This document shows positions 51,941 to 60,804 of a stretch of 61,497 nucleotides of DNA, piece after piece. Every line of letters starts with the position of its first letter. Position 1 is the first letter of the stretch. The stretch spans positions 1 to 61,497 of the forward strand of contig JASLGO010000099.1 in NCBI GenBank assembly GCA_030150135.1, read 5' to 3'. Source of the DNA: Aquirhabdus sp. (GTDB taxonomy: Bacteria > Pseudomonadota > Gammaproteobacteria > Pseudomonadales > Moraxellaceae). The notes beneath the pieces are model-generated. The model did not search any database and was not told the DNA's origin. It saw only the letters and a program-made list of their open reading frames with translations. The position numbers and the translations under genes are program-made.

Positions 51941-54900
51941 ATGCGTTTACGTAGTCTGCGTTTGGCAGGTTTTAAATCCTTTGTTCATCCGACCACACTC
52001 ACTTTTAAGCAAGACCTCACCGCAGTTGTGGGGCCAAACGGTTGTGGCAAATCGAATGTAATCGATGCGATTCGCTGGGTCATGGGTGAGTCTTCTGCGC
52101 GTCAGCTGCGCGGTGAGGCAATGAGCGATGTCATTTTTGCGGGAACAGTCAATAAAAAACCGATTGGACAAGCCAGTGTTGAACTGCATTTTGAAAATAC
52201 ATTTGGCAAGCTCGGTGGCGCATATAACGCATATAGCGAACTATCAATTCGTCGACAAGTCAGTCGCGATGGGCGATCAGATTATTATTTAAATGGTACT
52301 CGTTGTAGACGTCGAGATATTACCGATATTTTCTTGGGCACTGGTTTGGGGCCGCGTTCTTATGCGGTGATTGAGCAGGGCATGATCAATCGTCTGGTGG
52401 AAGCCAAGCCAGAAGATTTACGTGTATTCATCGAAGAGGCGGCTGGTGTATCGCGCTATCAAGCACGCCGCAAAGAAACGCAGCAACATCTCGATGATAC
52501 CCGATTGAATTTGTCGCGGTTACAAGATCTCGCGGATGAGTTGGGACGTCGTCAACGTTCGCTTGAGCGCCAAAGCCAAGCAGCTTTAAAGCATAAGAAA
52601 TTAGTCGAGGAACGTCGTTTAGCACAAGTGTCATTATGGACTGTGCAATATTTTGCGACGGCGACCAGACAAGCGGGACATACAACAACGCTGACTCAAC
52701 TGGGTGATCAATACCGAACGCTGCGTAGCACGCTGAATGATCTGGATTCTGCGGTGCAACAACAATCTTCACGTCTGTCACAATTGCTCGCTGAATCACA
52801 GCCTTTACAGCTCGCGTGGCAGGAAGCAGAGCGGTTACGTCAAAGTGCATCGGCTCATTTGTCACAGCATCAACAAACAGCTTCGCGGCTTCATGAGCGT
52901 TCCGCGGGTTTGGCTGCGCAGCATGAATCATTAACCAATCAGATTAATCATGACAAGGCTGTGCTTGCGGATTTGATTGTGACGCATGACCAAAGTCAGC
53001 CGCGTCGCCAATCGTTACTGCAATCCATGTCTGCGCTCGAAATCCAACTGCCAGATATGCAGGAGCAGGCACGGCGGACCCATCAAGAGCTACAAAGTAT
53101 TCGTGAACGTATTCAATCGAGTCAGCAAAAGCGGGCTGAGTTAGTTCGAGAACAAGACAACATTACTCGTCAGCAAAGTCGTCAGGCTGCGCAAATTGCG
53201 CAATTAGAACAGGCTGTCACTCAGCTTGATCCGACCGCTTTGACGGATGAGTTATCTGATATTGATCAACAGTTTGAAGAAGTGACGCAGACTCTGATTA
53301 AGCTACAAGCTGAGCAGCAGGCGATTCAAGAGCGTGTTCAGCAGAGTGAGCAGATTCGCGTTGTTTGCCGTAATCAGCAACGTGAATTAAGTCAGAAACA
53401 TGAAGGTCTACGTGGTGAGCAGCGCGCACTTCTCGCTCTACAAGAGCAGCCCGATGCCAAGAAAAATGGGCACAATCAATCCCAAAAGGTATCTGAACCA
53501 GATGGCAATCGATTAATCGATCAATTGCATATTTCTGATCAGGGTCGTCCGCATCTAGGGCTCATTGAAACAGTACTGGGACAATGGCTAAAAGCTCATG
53601 TGGATGCGACGGAGCCCGTGGGTCGTAATATTCATCGAACGTTATCGGATCAGAATGTTCCTGTTGAATTTGACGTGTTGGAAGGAGCTTCGGCATTTTC
53701 TGCATGGTTTGTTGAGCCACAATTGTCGATTTGGCGGCATTGGAGCGTGGTTGATGCGCGTCATGAGGCGTATCAATTACAAGGTCAATTAACGTCTTAT
53801 CAATCAATCATTTCATTAGATGGACACTGGATTGGTGCAGACTGGGCGATTGATTTGGCGCGTACAGAAGGAGTGTCATTAGAGTCAGCCCATCAAAATG
53901 GAGTGCTAGCAAGACGCTTACGCTTAGAATCGTTGAATGCAGAAATCTTGGACAGTGAGCAAACGCTGGCTGGTGCGGTTGAGCAACTAAAAGAGATTGA
54001 ACAGCAATACACGGATTATCATCGACAGCAACAAGAATGCACGACAAAAATAAATGCCGCGAAGCAGCAGCAACAAACATTGGCATTATCTCGTGCACGA
54101 TTAGAAAGCAAGTTGCAGTCACAGCAAGGGCAGATTGAGAATCAACGCGGGCAGTTGGCATTACTCATCTCCAGTCAGCAAGAAGATATGGAGCGACTAA
54201 ACGATGTGCAGTATGAGCAAGCAGCATTAGACATTCGCTTGAACCCACTGCTTGCACAAGTTCCAAGTCGTGAGCAAGAGGCCAGTAGCGCACAACAGAA
54301 CCTCAGTCAAACGACGATGCAGATTCAGCAGTTGAGGATGCAGCAACAAGCGAATGAATTAGAAATTCAAACGCGCCAGATTCGAATTGAATCTCTGAAT
54401 ACAGCTTTGGATCGTTCAATCTTCCAACAAAGTCGTTTGGTTGATGAGCAAGCCAGTTTGCATGCAGAATTACAGCAAGTTCAGGTTGAGTTACCCAAAC
54501 TATCTGATGCGTTGATCGAAAGTGAGCATGCCGCTCAAGCCGCTGATCAGCTGTGGCAAACGCGCCAAACCGATTTGAAAGAAGCTCAGATTGCGCTACA
54601 ACAGCTTGAGCATGATCGTCAGATTCAAACCCAAGCGGAATCGACATTACGTGATGAGCTTGAACAAACCCGTTTGGCGTGGCAATCGGAAAAAAGCCAT
54701 CTCGCTCAGTTAGCAGAACAATTTACAAGTATCGAGGCTAGCGTTCCGGATCTGAACCAAAAAGCCGAATTGTCGGATAAACCTGAAGCGGTTTTACAAG
54801 CGGATTTGGTACAGTTAGATCATGCGATTCAACGTCTCGGTGAGTTGAATCTTGCTGCACCTGCGGAGCTGGCTGAGGTGACTGCGCGTTTTGATGAACT

Positions 54901-55453
54901 TAAGCATCAGATGGATGATCTCAATCAAACGTTAGTTCAACTTGATGATGCGATGCAGACTATTGATCGTGAGACGCGTAGCTTATTTATGGCGACCTTT
55001 GATCAGGTGAATGGTGAACTCCAACAGCTTTTTCCAAAAGTCTTTGGTGGTGGTGAAGCTAAACTGATGTTGGAAGATGGCTGGCAATCTGGTGTGCGCT
55101 TTATGGCACAGCCACCTGGTAAACGGAATAGTAGTATCGCGCTATTATCGGGTGGCGAAAAAGCATTAACTGCTTTATCCTTGGTTTTTGCGATTTTTAA
55201 ATTAAATCCAGCACCATTTTGTTTACTGGATGAAGTGGATGCGCCGCTAGACGATGCAAACGTAGCAAGATTTTGTCGATTGGTAAAAGACCTGTCTACA
55301 AGTGTTCAATTCATATACATTACCCATAATAAGTTAGCAATGATGATGGCAGGTGAATTAATGGGCGTAACAATGCCAGAAGCAGGAATTTCTAAACTAG
55401 TCGCCGTAAACTTAGACGAGGCTGAAACGCTCGTTGCTTCAGGAGGAGCTTAA
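51941..55453 (+). CDS. smc: chromosome segregation protein SMC
   Basis: A 1170-aa SMC ATPase that compacts and helps separate sister chromosomes with ScpA and ScpB (not in this window). Walker A is GPNGCGKSNV at residues 31-40 after the N-terminal LRLAGFKSFVHPT. Long Gln/Glu-rich coiled coils flank a hinge at roughly residues 530-660. The ABC signature LSGGEKALTALSLVFAIFKL and Walker B FCLLDEVDAPLDDANV are near the C-terminus. The hinge (RPHLGLIETVLGQWLKAHVD...) is divergent from the Bacillus-type hinge. GAGG five bases before the ATG at 51941 supports this start over ATGs upstream. It is followed after three bases by zipA. Confidence 0.95.
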   Translation: MRLRSLRLAGFKSFVHPTTLTFKQDLTAVVGPNGCGKSNVIDAIRWVMGESSARQLRGEAMSDVIFAGTVNKKPIGQASVELHFENTFGKLGGAYNAYSELSIRRQVSRDGRSDYYLNGTRCRRRDITDIFLGTGLGPRSYAVIEQGMINRLVEAKPEDLRVFIEEAAGVSRYQARRKETQQHLDDTRLNLSRLQDLADELGRRQRSLERQSQAALKHKKLVEERRLAQVSLWTVQYFATATRQAGHTTTLTQLGDQYRTLRSTLNDLDSAVQQQSSRLSQLLAESQPLQLAWQEAERLRQSASAHLSQHQQTASRLHERSAGLAAQHESLTNQINHDKAVLADLIVTHDQSQPRRQSLLQSMSALEIQLPDMQEQARRTHQELQSIRERIQSSQQKRAELVREQDNITRQQSRQAAQIAQLEQAVTQLDPTALTDELSDIDQQFEEVTQTLIKLQAEQQAIQERVQQSEQIRVVCRNQQRELSQKHEGLRGEQRALLALQEQPDAKKNGHNQSQKVSEPDGNRLIDQLHISDQGRPHLGLIETVLGQWLKAHVDATEPVGRNIHRTLSDQNVPVEFDVLEGASAFSAWFVEPQLSIWRHWSVVDARHEAYQLQGQLTSYQSIISLDGHWIGADWAIDLARTEGVSLESAHQNGVLARRLRLESLNAEILDSEQTLAGAVEQLKEIEQQYTDYHRQQQECTTKINAAKQQQQTLALSRARLESKLQSQQGQIENQRGQLALLISSQQEDMERLNDVQYEQAALDIRLNPLLAQVPSREQEASSAQQNLSQTTMQIQQLRMQQQANELEIQTRQIRIESLNTALDRSIFQQSRLVDEQASLHAELQQVQVELPKLSDALIESEHAAQAADQLWQTRQTDLKEAQIALQQLEHDRQIQTQAESTLRDELEQTRLAWQSEKSHLAQLAEQFTSIEASVPDLNQKAELSDKPEAVLQADLVQLDHAIQRLGELNLAAPAELAEVTARFDELKHQMDDLNQTLVQLDDAMQTIDRETRSLFMATFDQVNGELQQLFPKVFGGGEAKLMLEDGWQSGVRFMAQPPGKRNSSIALLSGGEKALTALSLVFAIFKLNPAPFCLLDEVDAPLDDANVARFCRLVKDLSTSVQFIYITHNKLAMMMAGELMGVTMPEAGISKLVAVNLDEAETLVASGGA

Positions 55454-55456
55454 GCA

Positions 55457-56536
55457 ATGGACATTCTAGTTGTACTAGGAATACTGGTTGCTGTCATTTT
55501 GATCTTGATCGGCTTATTTATGATTTTTCAGCCGAAGTTTGCTGCGAGTAAGGCCGCCTTAAAAGATAGTGAATCGACTCCAATCGCTTCTTCGCTCACT
55601 GAACCTGTTGTGCAAGCTGCACCTGAAGCTGCTCAAATTGCGCCTGTGATTTCTGCAAATGATTTTATTACTCAAACCATTCAGCAGCATAATCAACAAC
55701 AAACACGTATTCATCCGACATTGGATGAGCGATCTGTTGATGATGAAGCTTCGGACTCTCCCGCATTCACGGCATCTCATATCGATGTCCCTGTATTGGT
55801 GAGTGATGAACCTGAGCATTTAACAATGCCTCGAACAACGCCACAGGTCGAGGAGCAAGATCATAACGCGCTGGATGCCATGCTAGACGATTTAGCGCAG
55901 GCGACTACGATTGAGGAAATGGGTCGTCACGGCGATATTATTTCTGATCTCAACCAAGTCTATGATTCGTTAATACCACATACTGTTGTGCATCCCGAAG
56001 CATTGGCACAAGTGATTGAGACAAGGCAACTTGCCGAATGGGAAGGCGAGAGTGCGTTGATCAATGATCATCTTGCAGAACATACACGCAGTGAAGAAGA
56101 CAGTATTCTGGTGCAGGCTGAGCAGATTATTGCAATTCATTTGTTGCCTAAAAGTGGTCGTCCACTAGAGGGACGTACAGTTCTTCGGTTATTGCGTAAA
56201 TATGGACTTCGTTTTGGTGAAATGGATTTATTCCATCGCTTCGAAGAGGCAACGGGCGAAGGCGCCATGATGTTTAGTGTGTTGAAATATACACAAGAAG
56301 GTCCAGCAGGATTTGATCTGGATACGATGGAGCAAGAAAATTTTGATGGTTTGTCATTTTTCTTGGCTTTACCAGGGATTAAACCTCTACAAGGTTTCGA
56401 CATGATGATGAGTACAGCACAGCGTTTAGGTCAGGAATGCTATGCACATTTACTCGATGATGAGATGAACCTGCTGAGTGAACAATTAAAAGGGCATTAT
56501 CGCCATCAAGTGTTAGATTTCAGACCATCACGCTAG
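55457..56536 (+). CDS. zipA: cell division protein ZipA
   Basis: A 359-aa protein with an N-terminal membrane segment (residues 4-24), a charged and Gln/Thr-rich flexible linker, and a C-terminal FtsZ-binding domain from about residue 215 (AEQIIAIHLLPKSGRPLEGRTVLRLLRKYGL, then MFSVLKYTQEGPAGFD and the SFFLALPGI segment). It anchors the FtsZ ring to the membrane. The gene starts three bases after smc, with AGGAGG-like sequence inside the smc end, and is followed by a terminator. Confidence 0.92.
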   Translation: MDILVVLGILVAVILILIGLFMIFQPKFAASKAALKDSESTPIASSLTEPVVQAAPEAAQIAPVISANDFITQTIQQHNQQQTRIHPTLDERSVDDEASDSPAFTASHIDVPVLVSDEPEHLTMPRTTPQVEEQDHNALDAMLDDLAQATTIEEMGRHGDIISDLNQVYDSLIPHTVVHPEALAQVIETRQLAEWEGESALINDHLAEHTRSEEDSILVQAEQIIAIHLLPKSGRPLEGRTVLRLLRKYGLRFGEMDLFHRFEEATGEGAMMFSVLKYTQEGPAGFDLDTMEQENFDGLSFFLALPGIKPLQGFDMMMSTAQRLGQECYAHLLDDEMNLLSEQLKGHYRHQVLDFRPSR

Positions 56537-56577
56537 GGTGTGTTGTTCTTTTAATTTTATGTTTTAGAGTGATGAAT

Positions 56578-56610
56578 AAAGCCATTAAGAGCAATCTTGA
56601 TGGCTTTTTT
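56578..56610 (+). terminator. terminator after zipA
   Basis: AAAGCCATTAAGA pairs with TCTTGATGGCTTT (one wobble pair) over a four-base loop, followed by T6. Confidence 0.85.
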
Positions 56611-56798
56611 GTGCAAAATTCATTCGTTTTTGTCGTTTTTTTCTTCATTATTTTTTCGATAACCAGTTCACTTTTTGTCCGTTTGTCTAAAATTTATTCG
56701 TTTTCATTGATTTTGTGCAAATATTGACCCGTCACAAAGTTGACTGAATCACACGATGTGTGAGCGAAAATTATACTAACGATGAAAAGGAAATAACG

Positions 56799-57794
56799 AT
56801 GAAACTCTCTACACTGGTATTTGCTGGAAGCTTATTTGCGTCATCACTGGCTTCGGCAACAACAGCAACTTATCAATTCTGTAGCACATCTGGCTGTAAA
56901 GTTGGCGGTAGCGCAACGGTCACTTCAACCTACGCAAAAACCAAGTACCCTTTGGTCATGGCTCATGGAATGGGCGGATTTACAGCGATTGGTGGGGTGA
57001 CGATTGGTCAATATTTTTACGGAATTAATTCTGATTTGACTTCTAATGGCGCAACGGTTTTTGCGACTCAAGTTGCTTCTTTTGATTCGTCTTATGTCCG
57101 CGGTGAGCAATTACGAAGCCAAGTGAATCAAATTTTGGCGATCACTGGCGCACAAAAAGTCAATCTGATTGGACATAGCCAAGGTGTTCTGGATTCTCGT
57201 TATGTTGCGGCAACGATGCCGAATAATATTGCCTCGGTTACGGGTGTTGCTGGTCCTAATTTGGGGTCTCCTGTGGCGGATACAGTAAAGAGTGTGACCC
57301 AAACTCCTGTATTAGGAGGTCTTTTAACGCCTGTGATTTCTGGTGGAGTCAATGCGTTCTTTTCATTGCTGGATCTGTCATCGGGTCAGCAATACACTCA
57401 AAGTTCACTTGCAGGTTTGAATCAGCTCACTTCATCAGGAATGGCGGCATATAACGCTCAATTTCCGCAAGGTATGCCAACGACGAATTGTGGTCAGGGC
57501 GCTTCCTCTGTGAATGGCATCAGATATTACTCATGGGGTGGGACTGGAATATTGACCAACCCATTAAATCCTGCTGATTATTTCTTGGGATTGACGAGTG
57601 TATTGATTCCTGGTGCAAGTGATGGCTTAGTTGGGCAATGCTCTAGTCATTTGGGGACAGTGATTCGTGATAATTATTTCCAAAATCACTTGGATGAAGT
57701 CAATTTGTTCTTTGGTCTGGTTTCTCCACTTGAAACCAGCCCAGTAACCTTATTCCGCAATCAGGCAAATCGCCTGAAGAATGTGGGATTATAA
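56799..57794 (+). CDS. secreted triacylglycerol lipase (family I, Pseudomonas LipA-like)
   Basis: A 331-aa protein with a Sec signal (MKLSTLVFAGSLFASSLASA, cleavage near residue 20). YPLVMAHGMGGF holds the oxyanion segment, the nucleophile is in GHSQG, and GASDGLVGQC and NHLDEVN supply the catalytic Asp and His. Two cysteines (TTNCGQ and GQCSSH) probably form the family disulphide, and NHLDEVN also fits the calcium site. It would be exported by Sec and then type II secretion to cut long-chain triglycerides. Such lipases usually need a dedicated foldase (lif/lipB) next door; none is here. AAGGA eight bases before the ATG at 56799 supports the start. It is flanked by terminators, so it is its own unit inserted between zipA and ligA. 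Confidence 0.88.
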   Translation: MKLSTLVFAGSLFASSLASATTATYQFCSTSGCKVGGSATVTSTYAKTKYPLVMAHGMGGFTAIGGVTIGQYFYGINSDLTSNGATVFATQVASFDSSYVRGEQLRSQVNQILAITGAQKVNLIGHSQGVLDSRYVAATMPNNIASVTGVAGPNLGSPVADTVKSVTQTPVLGGLLTPVISGGVNAFFSLLDLSSGQQYTQSSLAGLNQLTSSGMAAYNAQFPQGMPTTNCGQGASSVNGIRYYSWGGTGILTNPLNPADYFLGLTSVLIPGASDGLVGQCSSHLGTVIRDNYFQNHLDEVNLFFGLVSPLETSPVTLFRNQANRLKNVGL

Positions 57795-57825
57795 TTTGTC
57801 GTTGTCGAATTCCATGCAACGTCAG

Positions 57826-57851
57826 AAAGGATAGCTATGCTATCCTTTTTT
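57826..57851 (+). terminator. terminator after lipase gene
   Basis: A perfect stem AAAGGATAGC with GCTATCCTTT over a three-base loop, followed by further T. Confidence 0.9.
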
Positions 57852-58002
57852 ATGCCTAAATTCTGGTTTATCGATATCATCCGTTTTTGATCTGGCTTGA
57901 ATCGATGGCGTTAATCACAGAAAATGACGCAGTGGTTATGCCGCCAGCGTATGGTGTGAAAATCTTAATTTTGTGTCGATTTTGGTGTTTTAAGGAATGA
58001 AT

Positions 58003-60144
58003 ATGACAGGTGATTTATTTAGCGACTTAGTTGATGTTGCTGATCATGAGGATCATCCTGCTCATGAAGCTGTGAATGCTTCTGTTAATAACATTGCCGA
58101 TAACATTGCCAATAATAGCGATGTTGTGGCAAAAATGCGCCAGCTTATTGAATTATTAAGAGTTCATAGTCATGCATACTATGTCATGGACGCACCGACG
58201 ATTGATGATGGTGAGTATGATCAATTATTCTTTAGCCTGAAACATTTAGAAGAACAATATCCAAGTTTGATCCAGTCAGATTCGCCAACCACGCGAGTTG
58301 GAGGGCATGCACTGAGCCAGTTTTCGAGCGTGACGCATCAAGTACCGATGTTATCGCTGGGTAATATTTTTAATGGAGAGGATTTACAGACTTTCGATCA
58401 GCGCATTCGAGAACGGCTGGTGGGGCAGCCTTTTCAATATGAGTTAGAGCTGAAGCTCGATGGTCTGGCGGTGTCATTGATTTATCACGATGGAAAACTT
58501 GTCCAAGCGGTGACACGTGGTGATGGAGAAACGGGTGAGGATGTCACCCATAATGCGTTGACGATTCGCAACTTGCCGCTGTTATTGGTTGATCCATCTG
58601 GTCAACCTGTGCCGCGTGTTCTGGAGGTGCGCGGTGAAGTTCTGATTCCTAAGAGTGGTTTTGCCAAACTCAATCGTGATGCCGAAGCACGTGGTTTAAA
58701 AACGTATGTCAATCCTCGCAATGCCGCGGCAGGTAGCTTGCGTCAGCTCGATCCTGCAATTGCCGCAACAAGACCTTTGGCGTTCTATGCATATTCCATT
58801 GCCCAAAGTGAGCCCGCACATGATTTGACGACTCAATCAGAGTCTTTGTACTGGCTGAAATCTTTAGGTTTTACGATTTCAGAGAGATTAGAGGTTGTCG
58901 ATTCCATCGAGGCTGTACAAGCGGTTTATGATCAGATTCAGGCTGAACGTGAGGATCTCTTGGTTGAAATTGATGGCATGGTCATCAAGGTGGATTCCTT
59001 ACGCCAACAGCAGCAATTGGGTTTCTTAAGTCGTGAGCCGCGTTGGGCGACAGCGTATAAGTTCCCAGCCAAAGCAGCTTTGACAACTGTTGAACAGATT
59101 GATTGGCAAGTTGGGCGCACAGGCACGCTCACGCCTGTTGCACGATTAAATCCTGTGTTTGTGGGCGGTGTGACCGTAAGCAACGTGACACTACATAATA
59201 TTGGCGAAATTCAGCGTTTAGATGTCCGTGTCGGTGATACGGTCAGTGTCTATCGGACAGGAGACGTGATTCCAAAAGTAGAGCGGGTGTGGCCTGAGTT
59301 CCGCCCTGTCACTGCACAAGAAGTGATTTTGCCAACGTTTTGTCCTGTGTGTGACTCTCCTGTGGTGATGCCTGAAGGTGAGGCTTTAGCACGATGTACT
59401 GGCGGACTGTTTTGTCCTGCACAACGGATTGAGGCGATCAGACATTTTGTGTCGCGTAAAGCATTGGATATTGAAGGCGTTGGTGAGCGTTGGGCAGAAG
59501 CATTACTGAATCAAGGTTTGGTTCAGGATGTGTCTTATTTGTACCAATTACATAATCGTCGTGAGGAGTTGTTGACCATCGAAAAGATGGGCGAAAAATC
59601 CGTCCAAAATCTCTTGGATGCCATTGAAGCCAGTAAGAAAACGACATTTGCCCGATTTATTTTTGCATTAGGGATTCGTGGAGTTGGAGAAAATACATCA
59701 CGTAATCTGGCTGAACAGTTTCAGACTTTGGATGCACTGTTTGCTGCGGATTTAGAAAGTCTGAAAATGACTGCGGATGTGGGTGAGATTTCTGCGCAGT
59801 GGATTTATAGCTTTTTACGTGATCCGCACAACAAAGATGTGATTGAACGATTGATCGCTGCGGGAATACATTGGGATGCGCCCGTGAAACGAACACGTCA
59901 ACCGCTCACAGGCGAGAGTTGGGTGCTGACTGGTACGCTATCACGTTTTACCCGTGAGCAAGCGACCTTGATATTGCAGGAGCTGGGTGCTCGTGTCAGT
60001 GGCAGTATTTCCGCTAAAACTAAAGCACTTGTTGCAGGTGAGAAAGCAGGCAGTAAACTTGCCAAAGCACAAGAGCTAGGAATTCAAACATTGACCGAAG
60101 ATGAGTTTATTACGTTTGTGGCAACCCATGGTGTAGAGCTGTGA
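58003..60144 (+). CDS. ligA: NAD-dependent DNA ligase
   Basis: A 713-aa LigA. The adenylated lysine is K151 in LELKLDGLA. The Ia domain (HSHAYYVMDAPTIDDGEYD), nucleotidyltransferase motifs, an OB fold, a zinc finger (CPVCDSP and CTGGLFCP), helix-hairpin-helix repeats and a C-terminal BRCT domain (residues ~640-710) are in the usual order. The first ~45 residues, before MRQLIELLR, are extra relative to the E. coli enzyme (K115 there) and begin MTGDLFSDL. The ATG at 58003 is chosen because AGGA lies six bases before it; the ATG at 57997 touches that site. smc-zipA-ligA is a conserved order, here split by the lipase gene. Confidence 0.95.
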   Translation: MTGDLFSDLVDVADHEDHPAHEAVNASVNNIADNIANNSDVVAKMRQLIELLRVHSHAYYVMDAPTIDDGEYDQLFFSLKHLEEQYPSLIQSDSPTTRVGGHALSQFSSVTHQVPMLSLGNIFNGEDLQTFDQRIRERLVGQPFQYELELKLDGLAVSLIYHDGKLVQAVTRGDGETGEDVTHNALTIRNLPLLLVDPSGQPVPRVLEVRGEVLIPKSGFAKLNRDAEARGLKTYVNPRNAAAGSLRQLDPAIAATRPLAFYAYSIAQSEPAHDLTTQSESLYWLKSLGFTISERLEVVDSIEAVQAVYDQIQAEREDLLVEIDGMVIKVDSLRQQQQLGFLSREPRWATAYKFPAKAALTTVEQIDWQVGRTGTLTPVARLNPVFVGGVTVSNVTLHNIGEIQRLDVRVGDTVSVYRTGDVIPKVERVWPEFRPVTAQEVILPTFCPVCDSPVVMPEGEALARCTGGLFCPAQRIEAIRHFVSRKALDIEGVGERWAEALLNQGLVQDVSYLYQLHNRREELLTIEKMGEKSVQNLLDAIEASKKTTFARFIFALGIRGVGENTSRNLAEQFQTLDALFAADLESLKMTADVGEISAQWIYSFLRDPHNKDVIERLIAAGIHWDAPVKRTRQPLTGESWVLTGTLSRFTREQATLILQELGARVSGSISAKTKALVAGEKAGSKLAKAQELGIQTLTEDEFITFVATHGVEL

Positions 60145-60186
60145 TTCAGTATTCTTTAATACTAAATTAATTTTTTGAGTAAAATA

Positions 60187-60741
60187 ATGATAAATTCTAT
60201 TAATTTACCGTCAAGACGGTTCAAGTTTCAACAACGCATCTCAGCAGCTATTGTTTTCTTGCCAATTATATTTTTGATCAGTTTTTTGGTTGTCATTACA
60301 ATTGTCCGTCATCAATTCACACTGGAAGCATTTTTGATCTTTTTTGTGATTTCGTGGTGGTACGTGCTTATAGGGGTGTCTATTTGTCTACAAAAGTCAG
60401 ACGCATTAGTTGATAGTAACGGTGTCTCACGGTTTCTATTTAGCAAGGTTTGGCAATCAATTGTATGGAGCAATGTTACTGTTATTCGAGAGTTTTCTAT
60501 CATTTCTAATAACAAAGTTCTTCGTGGAATTCACATTTTTTTTCCTAAAGTTTTCTTCTTTAAATTTACTATGGGCAAGAAAATAGTGCTATCAGAGGAT
60601 ATTGATGATTTTGAAGCTTTGGTTGATATTCTAAATTATTATGTACGGATGCATAAGCTTAATGTTGAACGTAAAATTGGCGATGAGTGGCAGTCAATAG
60701 AAAGTCTTCATTTAGATTTCGATAAAATTGCTAGCAAATGA
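60187..60741 (+). CDS. hypothetical membrane protein with two TM segments
   Basis: A 184-aa protein. Two hydrophobic segments (near residues 21-42 and 52-70) form a hairpin, followed by a ~110-residue soluble part with alternating beta pattern (SDALVDSNGVSRFLF, VWQSIVWSNVTVIREF) that resembles bacterial PH-like domains, though too divergent to name. The DNA is AT-rich compared with ligA. The ATG at 60187 follows GAG at seven bases; an in-frame TTG at 60175 is possible. Function unknown. Confidence 0.55.
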   Translation: MINSINLPSRRFKFQQRISAAIVFLPIIFLISFLVVITIVRHQFTLEAFLIFFVISWWYVLIGVSICLQKSDALVDSNGVSRFLFSKVWQSIVWSNVTVIREFSIISNNKVLRGIHIFFPKVFFFKFTMGKKIVLSEDIDDFEALVDILNYYVRMHKLNVERKIGDEWQSIESLHLDFDKIASK

Positions 60742-60804
60742 TAGAAGTTGTAGATAACTATTAATGATAGGACAAAGTTTATAAATAGAGAGATGTGATA
60801 GACG

